Assembly: GCF_022605525.1 (NCBI RefSeq)
Contig: NZ_JAKQYJ010000001.1
Location: forward strand, 1-64,000
DNA from: Porphyrobacter sp. GA68
GTDB taxonomy: Bacteria > Pseudomonadota > Alphaproteobacteria > Sphingomonadales > Sphingomonadaceae
Length of the DNA stretch: 64,000 nucleotides
Direction: 5' to 3'
Of the stretch, positions 25,401 to 33,231 are shown one piece after another. The number at the start of each line of letters is the position of its first letter. The stretch's first letter is position 1. The position numbers and the translations under genes were made by a program. The notes beneath the pieces were generated by a model that did not search any database, was not told the origin of the DNA, and was given only the letters and a program-made list of their open reading frames with translations.

Positions 25401-25901
25401 GCGGCGGGGACGGTGCTGTCCGACAAGGAGCGCGACGTGGCGGAGCGCGGCTGCGTTTCGCTGATCCGGCAGTACCATGACGAAATAGACGCGGCGGTGG
25501 CCGAGACATACGGCTGGCCGGCCAATCTAACCGACGTGGAAATCCTAGAACGGCTCGTCGCGCTCAACAAGGAGCGGGCGGCGGAGGAATCCAAGAGCAA
25601 GGTTCGCTGGCTGCGGCCCGAGTTCCAGGCGCCCGCATACGTCGCGCCCGCGGAACAGGCGGCGTTGGCGCTGCCCCAGGCGGAAAAGCCGGGCATCGAA
25701 ATCCTCGAGTGGCCCGGGGCATTGCCCGAGCAGGTGGTAGTGGTGGCGGGCGTGGTTGCGCGCGCGGAAAAACCCCTCGGTGCGGGAGAAGTCGCGCGGG
25801 CTTTCAGAGGCAAGCGTGCGGCCACGGTGGTGCCGGTGCTCGATGCGTTGGCGGGCATGGGCCGGGTGCGCAAACTGCAGGATGGCCGCTACGCGGCGTG
25901 A
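22437..25901 (+). CDS. type IIG (MmeI-like) restriction endonuclease/DNA methyltransferase
   Basis: A 1154-aa single-chain restriction-modification enzyme. The N-terminal nuclease motif is D70...E80-x-K82 ([18 protein letters not shown]). A helical connector follows, then the adenine-methyltransferase domain with SAM motif [12 protein letters not shown] near residue 425 and catalytic NPPF near residue 590 ([12 protein letters not shown]). A target-recognition region with DPFPFPD follows, and the C-terminus has a winged-helix-like segment ([24 protein letters not shown]). MmeI-type enzymes methylate one strand of an asymmetric site and cut about 20 nt away. Similar proteins also act as the methylase of DISARM systems, but no drm genes are adjacent. 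GGAGG at 22428-22432 fits ATG 22437. It protects the element's host while ArdC protects the element. Confidence 0.85.
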   Translation: MDADEFIAKWQVSGGNERANTQLFVTDLCALLGVDQPQPTQSDTVRNDYVFERHVVKAEIDGTTSNGWIDLYKRNCFILEAKQGSAADTKAVDEGQGDALRDLFGQTAAERFKRGMAKRGTEQWTGAMLRAAGQADGYARALPEGHGWPPFLLVSDIGYCIDVYANFACDGRPYVPFPDRRRFRNTLEDLRDEDVRTRLAAIWTAPMSLDPSAEAARVTREVANHLAALAKDIEAREQNPDRVAAFLMRLLFTMFAEDTRLIPKKSFSALLAKVRDRPENLPPQLTDLWKAMDAGRFTGALGEAGETVRRFNGYLFKDTTAIALTTGEIDVLIEAAKADWRQVEPAIFGTLLERALNPKERAKLGAHYTPRAYVERLVGPTIMEPLREDWLGARTAAMEAAEAGDREKARRLVEAFHGQLAQTKVLDPACGTGNFLYVAMARMKELEGEVLELLEELGDERYLAELSGHTITPENFLGIEINPRAAEIAQLVLWIGYLQWHFRVNGEDRMPEPPVLRDVKTIECRDALIEWDRRELVRDEDGVPVTRWDGETMKRHPMTGKHVPDETARVEVWRYVNPKSAKWPMADFIVGNPPFIGNKRMRDRLGDGYMDALFRVSSIPESSDFVMYWWDKAADSVRKHQARAFGLITTNSLHQTFNRQVLSPHLNAKDPLSLSFAIPDHPWVDEKGSAAVRVALTAGRAGSGAGRLLKVLPGSWPVGLEEFQGTLGVIAANLSVGPALTETKQLKSNRGLASLGATLVGQGFLLEPEELSDLLTHEPAARSVVRPYLSGRDVAGGDRGRFVLDTFEWTEANLREQLPRVYDRLLNSVRPTRLENKRQSYRDKWWIHAEPRSEIRKALRGLDRFIATVRTAKHRTFIFVPSETLPEARIVAIALEDAFWLGVLSSRTHSVWAIAWGARQGVGNDLNYNVGECFDPFPFPDTSDETLKARMRDAAEKLDALRKDVLARHEDLTLTKLYNTLETLRAAEAAGTVLSDKERDVAERGCVSLIRQYHDEIDAAVAETYGWPANLTDVEILERLVALNKERAAEESKSKVRWLRPEFQAPAYVAPAEQAALALPQAEKPGIEILEWPGALPEQVVVVAGVVARAEKPLGAGEVARAFRGKRAATVVPVLDALAGMGRVRKLQDGRYAA

Positions 25902-26041
25902 GCCCTCCCTACCCACATAGCGGCTAACCGATCAGGAGAGCCGAAGTGGGCAATCTTTCAAGCGGAGGCTGCAAAGGGCTGGCTTTCGGGATCGTGAGCC
26001 AACGTCAGACCGGGCGGTCCCGGCCCATCCTGCCGTACAAG

Positions 26042-26677
26042 CTAGAGCGCCCGCCCAAACCAGATCACCCGCCCGACCACGTGTACCTCTGAGCGGGCCA
26101 TGTCGCTCCAGGTCGGGTATGCAGGATTGTCGCTGGCGATCGTAATCTGCTTGCCTCCTGGCTTGATGGCGACGCGTTTCACCACAAGTGCGTCGTCAGC
26201 GCGCAGGACGTAGATCCCATCGCGCAGCCGCGAAGCGTGGTCGGACGCATCGACCAGCACTTCATCGCCGTCACTCAGGGTGGGCTCCATGGAATCGCCC
26301 ATCACGCGCACGATCGACAGGCTGGCGCTTTTTGCCGACGTCAGACTACGGAGCCAGCGCTCATCGAACCCGAAGCGGGTTTGCGCAGTCTCGCTTGCCG
26401 CCACCGCGCCGAATCCCGCGGAAGCCTCGACATCCAGAACGGGGATTTCAACGAGGCCGTCCCACACGACGTTAGCCGGACCGCCGAAGACCTGCTCATC
26501 GACGCCGAAGAAGCTCGCCAGGATCTTGCGGTCTGCATCGTCGAGCTTGCGGGGCGAGCCCCGCTTGATGAATTGCTGGATGTAGCTGGCATTGCGCCCC
26601 AGCAGCCTCGAGATCGAAGCATAACCATATTTGTGCTTCTGGATCAGCCGGTCGAGCTCTTCCCTGACATTCTCCAT
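26042..26677 (-). CDS. S24-family (CI/LexA-like) repressor
   Basis: A 211-aa protein. The N-terminal helix-turn-helix (about 5-45; SISRLLGRNASYIQQFIKRG) is followed by a linker holding Ala87-Gly88, the typical self-cleavage bond. A peptidase S24 domain has catalytic Ser129 (GDSMEPTL) and Lys167 (LVVKRVAI). It is expected to repress until RecA-bound single-stranded DNA triggers self-cleavage, as SetR does in SXT-type elements. Upstream, in the divergent promoter, lies a TTCCTAGTAGGAA palindrome. The same half-site occurs at transfer promoters, so it may be the master repressor of conjugation here. Confidence 0.9.
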   Translation of the reverse strand: MENVREELDRLIQKHKYGYASISRLLGRNASYIQQFIKRGSPRKLDDADRKILASFFGVDEQVFGGPANVVWDGLVEIPVLDVEASAGFGAVAASETAQTRFGFDERWLRSLTSAKSASLSIVRVMGDSMEPTLSDGDEVLVDASDHASRLRDGIYVLRADDALVVKRVAIKPGGKQITIASDNPAYPTWSDMARSEVHVVGRVIWFGRAL

Positions 26678-26704
26678 GGTCAGTCCTCTATGTTTCTCGT
26701 CGGG

Positions 26705-26747
26705 TATAGGATTCTTCCTAGACTCACAAAACTCTTCCTAGTAGGAA
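26705..26747. promoter_or_regulatory. operator region of the S24 repressor
   Basis: It contains TTCCTAGTAGGAA at 26735-26747, a perfect 13-nt palindrome, and a second, imperfect pair TAGGA (26707-26711) / TTCCTA (26715-26720). It lies between the repressor start (26677, -) and the divergent gene at 26791, where an autoregulatory CI-like operator is expected. TCCTCTATGTT at 26684-26694 is also found at 46209-46219 in the other regulatory region. Confidence 0.65.
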
Positions 26748-26790
26748 CATAACAGGAACACAAGGATGATGTGAGTCGAGGCGAGGAGCG

Positions 26791-27108
26791 ATGACGTTGT
26801 TGGACCGGATCGAGATACATCTCATCAAGCACCGCATTTCCGCGACACGCTTCGGCCGCCGCGCTGTCGGTGACCCGAGGTTCGTGCTCGACCTCAGAAT
26901 GGGGAGGCGCCCCAGACGACGCACTCTTGAAAGGTTGAATGCCTATCTCGATCGGATCGAACGCGGCGGTGAAGGAAAAGGCCTTACGAGGACGGATCGT
27001 CTTCCTGCCGGTCCGCGAGCCTGTCAAAGCGGCGAGCAACCTCCTGCCACAGCCGAGTCCCGTCCTTTTCACCGCATCGAGCAAGGGCGTCTATTCTCTC
27101 GGCAATGA
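26791..27108 (+). CDS. small basic protein with conserved-looking N-terminus
   Basis: A 105-aa protein. The first ~55 residues (LDRIEIHLIKHRISATRFGRRAVGDPRFVLDLRMGR) look like a small helix-turn-helix-type protein common in sphingomonads (recall, not searched). The remainder is Arg/Pro-rich, and its last 125 nt overlap an antisense gene. It reads like a normal short protein whose stop has been lost. It is divergent from the S24 repressor and shares its operator, the place of a Cro-like gene; that role is a guess. Confidence 0.55.
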   Translation: MTLLDRIEIHLIKHRISATRFGRRAVGDPRFVLDLRMGRRPRRRTLERLNAYLDRIERGGEGKGLTRTDRLPAGPRACQSGEQPPATAESRPFHRIEQGRLFSRQ

Positions 27109-27187
27109 AAGAAGGCCCGCGATTGCCGTGTGCCTTCTCAACCCAAAGCGCCACGCCCCACAGTTCCTGATCTCGCGTGAGCGTCAT
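26984..27187 (-). CDS. DUF6961-like small protein
   Basis: A 67-aa protein starting MTLTRDQELWGVALWVEKAH and continuing SFIAERIDALARCGEKDGTRLWQEVARRFDRL. The pattern of an N-terminal RDQELW helix and an FIAERI helix matches small proteins I recall from sphingomonads (DUF6961). Its function is unknown. I chose the internal ATG at 27187 because the family begins there; the longer frame from 27244 adds non-conserved residues. Confidence 0.65.
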   Translation of the reverse strand: MTLTRDQELWGVALWVEKAHGNRGPSFIAERIDALARCGEKDGTRLWQEVARRFDRLADRQEDDPSS

Positions 27188-27314
27188 ACCAGCCAACCAG
27201 CAGCGCCCACGATCGCCAACAGAGTCGCTGCCCCGATCAGCCAAGCTTCAAGATGGAGTTTCCAGTCGTTCGCTTCATCCTCGGCGCGCTCTTCGTCGGT
27301 CTGCCAATCGCGCA

Positions 27315-27923
27315 TCAACACCACGACTCCCGCCGACCGGTCCAGGTGCGGGCCAGGTTTTCCGATACGAGCTGATCACCTAACGACCGGCCGCTTCGGA
27401 TCATGACGCGAAGCTTGCGTCCATACCGGTCTTCGTCGCGGTTTCCGATGGAGCGCAGTTCGAACTCGCCTCCGTTGAGCAGCACGACGAGGCGATCGCG
27501 CGCACGAATTCCTCTCTCGTATTCGGCATTGCATTGCGGCGAGGAAATCTCCGGCGTGTCTATATCGGCAATGCGGATCTTTACGCCCTCGAGCCAGATC
27601 GTGTCGCCATCGACCACGCACGTCTTTCGGATCGTGCCGCACACGGCAAAGGTGTGCGCCGCTGTGGCTTGCGCGCTAGCCGTACTGGCCGGCCAATTGG
27701 TTCCGACGAGCCCGCCAATAGCTCCCGCCAGCAGGCCACCGCCAACGAGCATCGCGAGCGAGCGGCGCTTCGTCCGCTTCTGCCGACGTAACTTCTGGCC
27801 GAAGTCGAAGCTCAGCGCACCCGGTTTGCTGTCGCACTGCGTCTTTGATCTGCGCCGGAACATCATGCCGAGGCCAGACAGGTTGTGATGAGGGCCGCGC
27901 GTTTCATCCTGATTGTCTGCCAT
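27315..27923 (-). CDS. thermonuclease (SNase)-like protein with N-terminal membrane anchor
   Basis: A 202-aa protein. A basic N-terminus (RRQKRTKRRS) is followed by one hydrophobic segment (about residues 58-78, LAMLVGGGLLAGAIGGLVG) and then a staphylococcal-nuclease OB domain. That domain has VVDGDTIWLEGVKIRIADIDTPE with Ca-binding aspartates, the catalytic-type Arg/Glu region YERGIRARDRL, and GRKLRVMI. It is probably anchored with the nuclease domain in the periplasm. SNase-like proteins are frequent on conjugative plasmids. It lies at the 3' end of the tra operon and may process DNA during transfer or attack entering DNA. Confidence 0.82.
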   Translation of the reverse strand: MADNQDETRGPHHNLSGLGMMFRRRSKTQCDSKPGALSFDFGQKLRRQKRTKRRSLAMLVGGGLLAGAIGGLVGTNWPASTASAQATAAHTFAVCGTIRKTCVVDGDTIWLEGVKIRIADIDTPEISSPQCNAEYERGIRARDRLVVLLNGGEFELRSIGNRDEDRYGRKLRVMIRSGRSLGDQLVSENLARTWTGRRESWC

Positions 27924-28053
27924 CACCGATGAAAAGGGCCAAGTCCTGCATGTCGTATTTCCGAAGCATTTGGGTTAAGCTGCTGGCAGCACTTCTCCAA
28001 CGCCGTTTCGAGAGAGCAGAGACGGCGGCGCTGGTTTGTGAAGGAGTTGGTCG

Positions 28054-28263
28054 ATGAGTGATCCAGACAAATCCCAGAGCGCCGACGGCCAGGATTGGCG
28101 GGGCTTTCGCGAGGTCGACCGGGCCATCGCCGAAAACCGGTTGACGGCTTACACCTGGAAGAAGACCTGGGCGGACCCGTTGGGTCGAGCCATTATGCTG
28201 CTCGTCTTCGCGCTATTGGCCGGTTTTCTGATTTTCGTACTTCTGTACGATTTCATCCTTTGA
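28054..28263 (+). CDS. small single-pass membrane protein
   Basis: A 69-aa protein: a polar N-terminus (DKSQSADGQDWRGFREVDRAIAENRLTAYTWKKTWADPLGR) and one C-terminal membrane helix (about 46-67). The sequence is well formed and the ATG follows GGAG at a workable distance. It is divergent from the SNase gene and converges on traG. A surface or entry-exclusion role is possible from position only. Confidence 0.6.
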   Translation: MSDPDKSQSADGQDWRGFREVDRAIAENRLTAYTWKKTWADPLGRAIMLLVFALLAGFLIFVLLYDFIL

Positions 28264-28270
28264 TGCGCCG

Positions 28271-30973
28271 CTACCACTTTTTCACGTCATCAGCGGCTTC
28301 GGCGGAAGCGCCTCGCGCGTTCCGGGTGCGGCCACCAAGATAATCCGTCATGCTATCCAGGCGTTGACCGCCTCGACTTTGAACTCGCTCGACCTCCCAC
28401 TCAATCGCCTCGCGCTCACTGGATGGGCTTGGCAGAGCGCCGGGAACGCCTCCCAACTCGACTGAGCCTCGCACATCGCCGGAGGAACTTACGCCCGGGC
28501 GTGCGACTGGCGCAAAGGGAGGCAGGACTAGCTCGTCGGCGATCTCGCCATGCAGCCGATCCGCGTAGCTTTCAACGAAGCGCGCCTGCAATTGCTGGCC
28601 TTGTACGCTCATCTGGAACTCGATGTCATCGAAGTGCGCAGGGCCGTAGTAGTCCCGGTTGACTTCGATCTCGGCCATGCCCCACTCGCGATAGGCCTGG
28701 CTGAGATTGAGGGATCCCGCCGCACTGGCGCTTTCGTACCAGCTCGCCTGGTTCTCGAGCCGGCTGGCAAGCTCTTCGGCGCGGCGTGCCTCGACGGTGT
28801 AGCTTTGCGCCTCGGTGAGCGAGGTGGTAACGCCCGCGGCGCTGCTCGAGACCAGCGCTTCAGAGCTCGCACTCGTCTCGCGCAGGAAGCCCTCGCGCGT
28901 GGTCGACCAGTTCTGACTCTCGGAGATCTGCCTGAGCGCGCCGAGCAGCCGCGACCGGTCCTCGGAAGCGATGCCGATGTCGCTGTCGGTCCAGCTCTGG
29001 TTGCGGCCGCCTCTTGCTTTGCCTCCCAGCTCAACTGGACCGACTTTCCCTCCAACCCCAGCTGTTGCTTCGCCATTGAGGAACCATGAGACGGTGATGT
29101 CGTCCGCCGCGCGGCGCGACAGGCCGAATTGCTGCTGAAGCGTGCGGGATGCGTTGTCGACCTGGCTGAACACGCTGCCGATACTGTCGCTGCTCGCGGT
29201 TCCGCTGACGCTCTCGTTCGAGCGGCTCGCCGACCATGCGTCGCGGAGTTCGTGGAATCGGGTGACCGCCGAACTCGTCGATTGCTGGGCAAGGTTGGAG
29301 AAGGTCTCGCTCTGCCCGCGGCTCTGGCTTGCCATGGTCGAGAGCCTGCCGCTGAAATCCTGTCCCAGCGTCGGGCTGAAGGGATAGCTCGATGTCGGCA
29401 CATGCGCGAACTCGGCGCCGGGGAAGCTGGTCGTCTGCGTGCCGCTGTCGCCGAAGCTGCGCGTCTGGCCCGCGCCATAGGCGATATTGGGGGCAAGGTT
29501 GCCTTGTGCGAACTGGCGCGAGAACACGCTCGAATTGTCGATGTTCGAATTGCCGAGCGAGACGTTGCCTGTGCTCGCCTCGCGTGCGGCTTCCTCAGCT
29601 GCGTTCTGACTCGGATTAAGGTAGGAGGTCGCCTGGGTGGAGATGGCCATGGCGCCCTTGGCGACGCCGCCAGCGAGGAACGGCACCGAGGCGACGAGAT
29701 AGCCGGCAAGCACGCCGATATCGCTGTTGACGTCGCTCATTCCGCCAAAGGTCGCCAGACTGAGCCCGGTGCTGCCGCTCGCGGCGGCGACATCGCTCGC
29801 GCCCTTGAACATCAGGATCATGTGCAGGATGACGAACAGCGGTCCCCAGGCGGCAAGATAGAAGAAGCCGGTGACGTAGCCTCTGAGAGCCAGCGGCCCG
29901 CTCCTGGGCATCAGGAACAGCGGGAAGAGAACCGGGAACAGCGCGTAGAACACGACGGTCAGCACGATGTTGAGGATCGGCACCCATTTCATGGCATTGT
30001 GCGCGATCGAGGAATACGTCCGCTCGGTTTGAATGTCGGCGCGGGTCTGGGCGAAGACGTCGACGCTGGTCGTGCCGCTCGCGCCAGCGAAGCCGTGCAT
30101 AGCCTGGTTCATCGCATTGATGGTCAGGACCTGGCGGAAGATCGCGCTTGCGCTTTGCGAGACGCCGCTCAGATACTGATAGGCGACCGGCAGGTCGGCG
30201 AGAAGCTTGGCCTTGGCGAGCGCTTCGGTCTGGCGAGGGTAGAGCTGGCGGCCGGCGACCAGCGTCATCTCGTCGATGAGTTCCGCCCACTGGTTAGAGA
30301 GCGCGGTATAGGCTTCGCGGCAGGTGACGATCGAGGCGGTGACGCTGTCGTCGCCTTGGCGGGTGACGAACTTCTGTGCGCGCGCCGCGCTGCCCGGCGC
30401 GATGGTCGCCCAGATGTCACTGCTCTGCGACAGCTCCTTCAAAGAGTAGCGGCCGAGCAGCAGATCATAGAACACGCATTGCCGGACATGCTCGTCGAAA
30501 TTGGCGGCGAACTCGGGATCGTTGATGCGCAGGGAGCGCGTCGCCTCAAGCAGCCGCGCACCGTAGATCATGCCGTTCTTCGAATAGTTGAGATCGTCGG
30601 GCAGGCCAAAGACGAGTTCGGCCGAACGCGTGAGATAGTCGCCGGCCTGGCTGGTGAAGCTCGCCATGAGCGCGAGCCCCAGCGGGACGTTTGCGACCGT
30701 GGCGGGAGCGAGTCCCGGATTGACGCGGTCGGTGACGTGCACGTCCATCCGCGGCACCATCAGGCACATGTAGATGAGCGTCGCGCCGAGGAACCAGTTG
30801 AGCCAGGCGCGCCAGTCCTGATTGAAGGCGAGCACGATCACGGCAAGCGCCATGCCCATGACCAGCGCGACCTGAATCAGGCTTTTGTAGCCGCCCGCAC
30901 CGGTCCAGGCGGCGACTGCGTTCAGGACGTTGACGATGTATTCGCCGCCGCCGACCGTGAATATCTCGACCAC
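28271..30973 (-). CDS. traG: conjugal transfer mating-pair stabilisation protein TraG
   Basis: A 900-aa inner-membrane protein with several membrane segments in the first ~460 residues (for example YKSLIQVALVMGMALAVIVLAF, LNIVLTVVFYALFPVLFPLFLMP). A long Ser/Gln-rich periplasmic C-terminal region follows. In F plasmid TraG is needed for pilus assembly (N-part) and mating-pair stabilisation or exclusion (C-part). This is the last gene of the 18-gene tra operon, 13 nt after traH, the same traH-traG order as in F. It begins with GTG and has AAGGGA upstream. Confidence 0.9.
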   Translation of the reverse strand: MVEIFTVGGGEYIVNVLNAVAAWTGAGGYKSLIQVALVMGMALAVIVLAFNQDWRAWLNWFLGATLIYMCLMVPRMDVHVTDRVNPGLAPATVANVPLGLALMASFTSQAGDYLTRSAELVFGLPDDLNYSKNGMIYGARLLEATRSLRINDPEFAANFDEHVRQCVFYDLLLGRYSLKELSQSSDIWATIAPGSAARAQKFVTRQGDDSVTASIVTCREAYTALSNQWAELIDEMTLVAGRQLYPRQTEALAKAKLLADLPVAYQYLSGVSQSASAIFRQVLTINAMNQAMHGFAGASGTTSVDVFAQTRADIQTERTYSSIAHNAMKWVPILNIVLTVVFYALFPVLFPLFLMPRSGPLALRGYVTGFFYLAAWGPLFVILHMILMFKGASDVAAASGSTGLSLATFGGMSDVNSDIGVLAGYLVASVPFLAGGVAKGAMAISTQATSYLNPSQNAAEEAAREASTGNVSLGNSNIDNSSVFSRQFAQGNLAPNIAYGAGQTRSFGDSGTQTTSFPGAEFAHVPTSSYPFSPTLGQDFSGRLSTMASQSRGQSETFSNLAQQSTSSAVTRFHELRDAWSASRSNESVSGTASSDSIGSVFSQVDNASRTLQQQFGLSRRAADDITVSWFLNGEATAGVGGKVGPVELGGKARGGRNQSWTDSDIGIASEDRSRLLGALRQISESQNWSTTREGFLRETSASSEALVSSSAAGVTTSLTEAQSYTVEARRAEELASRLENQASWYESASAAGSLNLSQAYREWGMAEIEVNRDYYGPAHFDDIEFQMSVQGQQLQARFVESYADRLHGEIADELVLPPFAPVARPGVSSSGDVRGSVELGGVPGALPSPSSEREAIEWEVERVQSRGGQRLDSMTDYLGGRTRNARGASAEAADDVKKW

Positions 30974-30986
30974 TTGCCTTGATCCC

Positions 30987-32435
30987 TTACGGTACGATCG
31001 AGCGCGACTGCAGCCCGCGCGACCAGTCGAGCGCCGCAGCCATCGATGGTGACATCGAGGCGGCGAGCATGTTCTCGATCATCGCGGTCTTCTCGATGAT
31101 CTGGACAATCGCGGTGATCCGCGCCTGCCCGTTGGCCTGCCGGTGCGCGAGCTGGCTGCGCACCTCCGCCACCTGCGCGCGCCACAGCGCGAGCTTGGCT
31201 TCGTCGGCGGCAATGAAGCTGGCCATCGAACGGCCGGCTTCGGAGACGATCCGCTCGAGGATCGCGTGGAGCAAATCGATGCTCGCGACTTCGGCGAGCG
31301 TCGCGCGGTCGTCGGTCGCCATGCCGCGTCCGAACGCCGCCTGCACGGTGAGGATCTTGTAGAGCGGCAGCGACGCGACCTGGAGCAGTTCCTTTTCGGC
31401 CTCGCCGATCGCGGTGTCGGTGCGGATCGCCTCGACCATGTTGCCGATCATCAGAGCGACGCGCGGGCGGATCGCCTTCGCGCTGGCAAGGCTCAACTGT
31501 TGGAAGCTCGGATTGAGGCACTGGTCGGGCTCGTCGCACCGGAAGACGCGCACGCTCTGGCCCTGCGTCCCGTCGAGCAGCGCGGTCACCAGCGTCGAGG
31601 AGGCGTCGCCCGCAAAGGGCACGAACTTGCCGGGCTCGTCGTCCTTGGGCGGCACATAGATCACCGTGCCGATCAGCGTCATCGCGTATTCGGCAAGCTC
31701 GCGGTCGAAGGTGCCCCCGGGATTGAAGAAGGCGCTCTGCTTGAGGACATGCCAGGTGTAGTTGCGCGCGACGCCGGGATTGACGTCCGCGAAGTCCTCG
31801 CCGCCGTTCTCGCTGGTCGAAGCGCGCTGCCCCCGGGTGCCGCAGCCATGCTTGGCCGCGGCATAATCGGTGAAGATACCTTCGGAATTGCCGATCGCTT
31901 CGCAGATCGCCTTGTCGGCGAGATCGCCCTTGGGCCAGATCCCCCCAACTAGGCCTTGCGCCATCTCGCAGGAGTTGATCGACAGCTCGTTCATGAGCTG
32001 TGCCTTCTGGCTGAACTCCTGCATGATCTTGTTGCACTCGGGGCAGATCGTGTCGATCGCGAGACTGAAGGCGAAGCCGACCGCGTTGTTGGCGACCGCC
32101 TTCAGCAGCGCGACCATCTCGCTGGCGTTGATGAAGGAAAAAGACCCGGCGAAGATGTCGATACCGCCGCACCCGGCTCGCGCGCGCGGCAGCTGGAGAT
32201 TGGCGATGTTGGTCGTCTTCTGCGGAAAGCGCGTCCAGACATTGCCCATGCTGTAGTAGCCCGCCGACTGGCCTTCGAAGGCGCTCGGGCCGGTGACGTT
32301 CGCCGCCCCGCCCATGTCGTCCATGAACCGGTCCATGCTGTCGCCGACGTTTGCCGATGCGGGGGCGACAAGCGGGGCGGCGACCATGCTCGTGGCGGCC
32401 AGCGCAAGCGCAATGGTTCTGAGCCTAGTAATCAT
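30987..32435 (-). CDS. traH: conjugal transfer pilus assembly protein TraH
   Basis: A 482-aa periplasmic protein with signal peptide MITRLRTIALALAATSMVAAPLVAPASA, then the TraH core with conserved cysteines (CGGIDIFAGSFSFINASE, TICPECNKIMQEFSQKAQLMNELSINSCE). TraH works in F-pilus extension at the outer membrane. ATG 32435 overlaps the end of traF by 11 nt. The region before it in the same frame is not signal-peptide-like and overlaps traF. Confidence 0.93.
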   Translation of the reverse strand: MITRLRTIALALAATSMVAAPLVAPASANVGDSMDRFMDDMGGAANVTGPSAFEGQSAGYYSMGNVWTRFPQKTTNIANLQLPRARAGCGGIDIFAGSFSFINASEMVALLKAVANNAVGFAFSLAIDTICPECNKIMQEFSQKAQLMNELSINSCEMAQGLVGGIWPKGDLADKAICEAIGNSEGIFTDYAAAKHGCGTRGQRASTSENGGEDFADVNPGVARNYTWHVLKQSAFFNPGGTFDRELAEYAMTLIGTVIYVPPKDDEPGKFVPFAGDASSTLVTALLDGTQGQSVRVFRCDEPDQCLNPSFQQLSLASAKAIRPRVALMIGNMVEAIRTDTAIGEAEKELLQVASLPLYKILTVQAAFGRGMATDDRATLAEVASIDLLHAILERIVSEAGRSMASFIAADEAKLALWRAQVAEVRSQLAHRQANGQARITAIVQIIEKTAMIENMLAASMSPSMAAALDWSRGLQSRSIVP

Positions 32436-33231
32436 GTCCGGCTTCCTTCGAGGTGAGGAGATAGATGCGGTCCTGCAGCTCGTCGGCCGAGAGAACGCCG
32501 TAGCCGATCGGGATCGGGCGCTTTCCGACGCTGTCCCACAGGACCACCGCCGGGGTGATCCCGGGCTCGAGCCCCATGCGCGGCCGCTGGCCCTTCTCGA
32601 CACTGTAGTTCGGGAAGTGCCGCGATGGCCCGCCATCGGTGGAGATCGCGCGCACGGTGATGCGCCAGCGTGAGGCGACCGCCTTGACGATCGGGCTCAT
32701 GACCTCGCAGGCGCCGCAGGTCTGGGCGAAGAAATAGAACAGGCCGTAGCGTTCGGAGAGCCGGGCCATCGCGAGGTCGCGCTCGGCCGCGCGCGTGTCC
32801 TGCCACTGCTTCTTGGCCAGCGCGCCCACGGGACGTTCGAGCGTATAGTCGAGCGCCGGGTCCTGCCACAGCGCGCGCTGCCAGACGTCGGAGAACAGCG
32901 AGGCGCGGTCGAGCTGTTCTCGCTGGAAGCGGATGTAGGCGGCGACATTGTCGGGCGTGGGGCGAAGGATCGCCTGCGCCTTGAGTTCGCGTAAGGTCCC
33001 CGTGATCGCGTCGAGCTCTTCCGCGGCACTTGTCGCGGCCTGCGGCTGCGGCTCTGTCTCACGAGGCGCGGGCGCAGGCCTCACGCAGTAGAACCAGTAG
33101 CCGAGCTTGCGCTCCCCGCAGTAGAGGGCGTCGGCCGCGTCGCTTGCGGGATCTGCGTCCCGAGCCGCCAGCGGGCCAGCCATGAACAAGCCTGCAGCCG
33201 CGCAGAGCGCGAATTTGGAGGCGCTGCGCAT
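32425..33231 (-). CDS. traF: conjugal transfer protein TraF (thioredoxin-like)
   Basis: A 268-aa exported protein with a thioredoxin-fold C-terminal half. FFAQTCGACEVMSPIV retains a Cys-Gly-Ala-Cys pair, unlike F TraF, which has lost its CxxC. So this version may be an active disulfide enzyme. An N-terminal signal peptide and a conserved YCGERKLGYWFYC segment are present. It is needed for pilus assembly in the periplasm. The start ATG 33231 shares TGATG with the traN stop; GTG 33234 is an alternative. Confidence 0.9.
   Translation of the reverse strand: MRSASKFALCAAAGLFMAGPLAARDADPASDAADALYCGERKLGYWFYCVRPAPAPRETEPQPQAATSAAEELDAITGTLRELKAQAILRPTPDNVAAYIRFQREQLDRASLFSDVWQRALWQDPALDYTLERPVGALAKKQWQDTRAAERDLAMARLSERYGLFYFFAQTCGACEVMSPIVKAVASRWRITVRAISTDGGPSRHFPNYSVEKGQRPRMGLEPGITPAVVLWDSVGKRPIPIGYGVLSADELQDRIYLLTSKEAGHDY

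Noticed and set aside
22437-25901. DISARM system
   Set aside because: The methylase resembles DrmMI, but no drmA, drmB or drmC genes are next to it, and the N-terminal nuclease motif fits a stand-alone type IIG enzyme.
29129-30982. 617-codon + strand open frame opposite traG
   Set aside because: It is the antisense shadow of a confidently assigned gene; its composition (Arg, Glu, Gly, Ala runs) is not protein-like.
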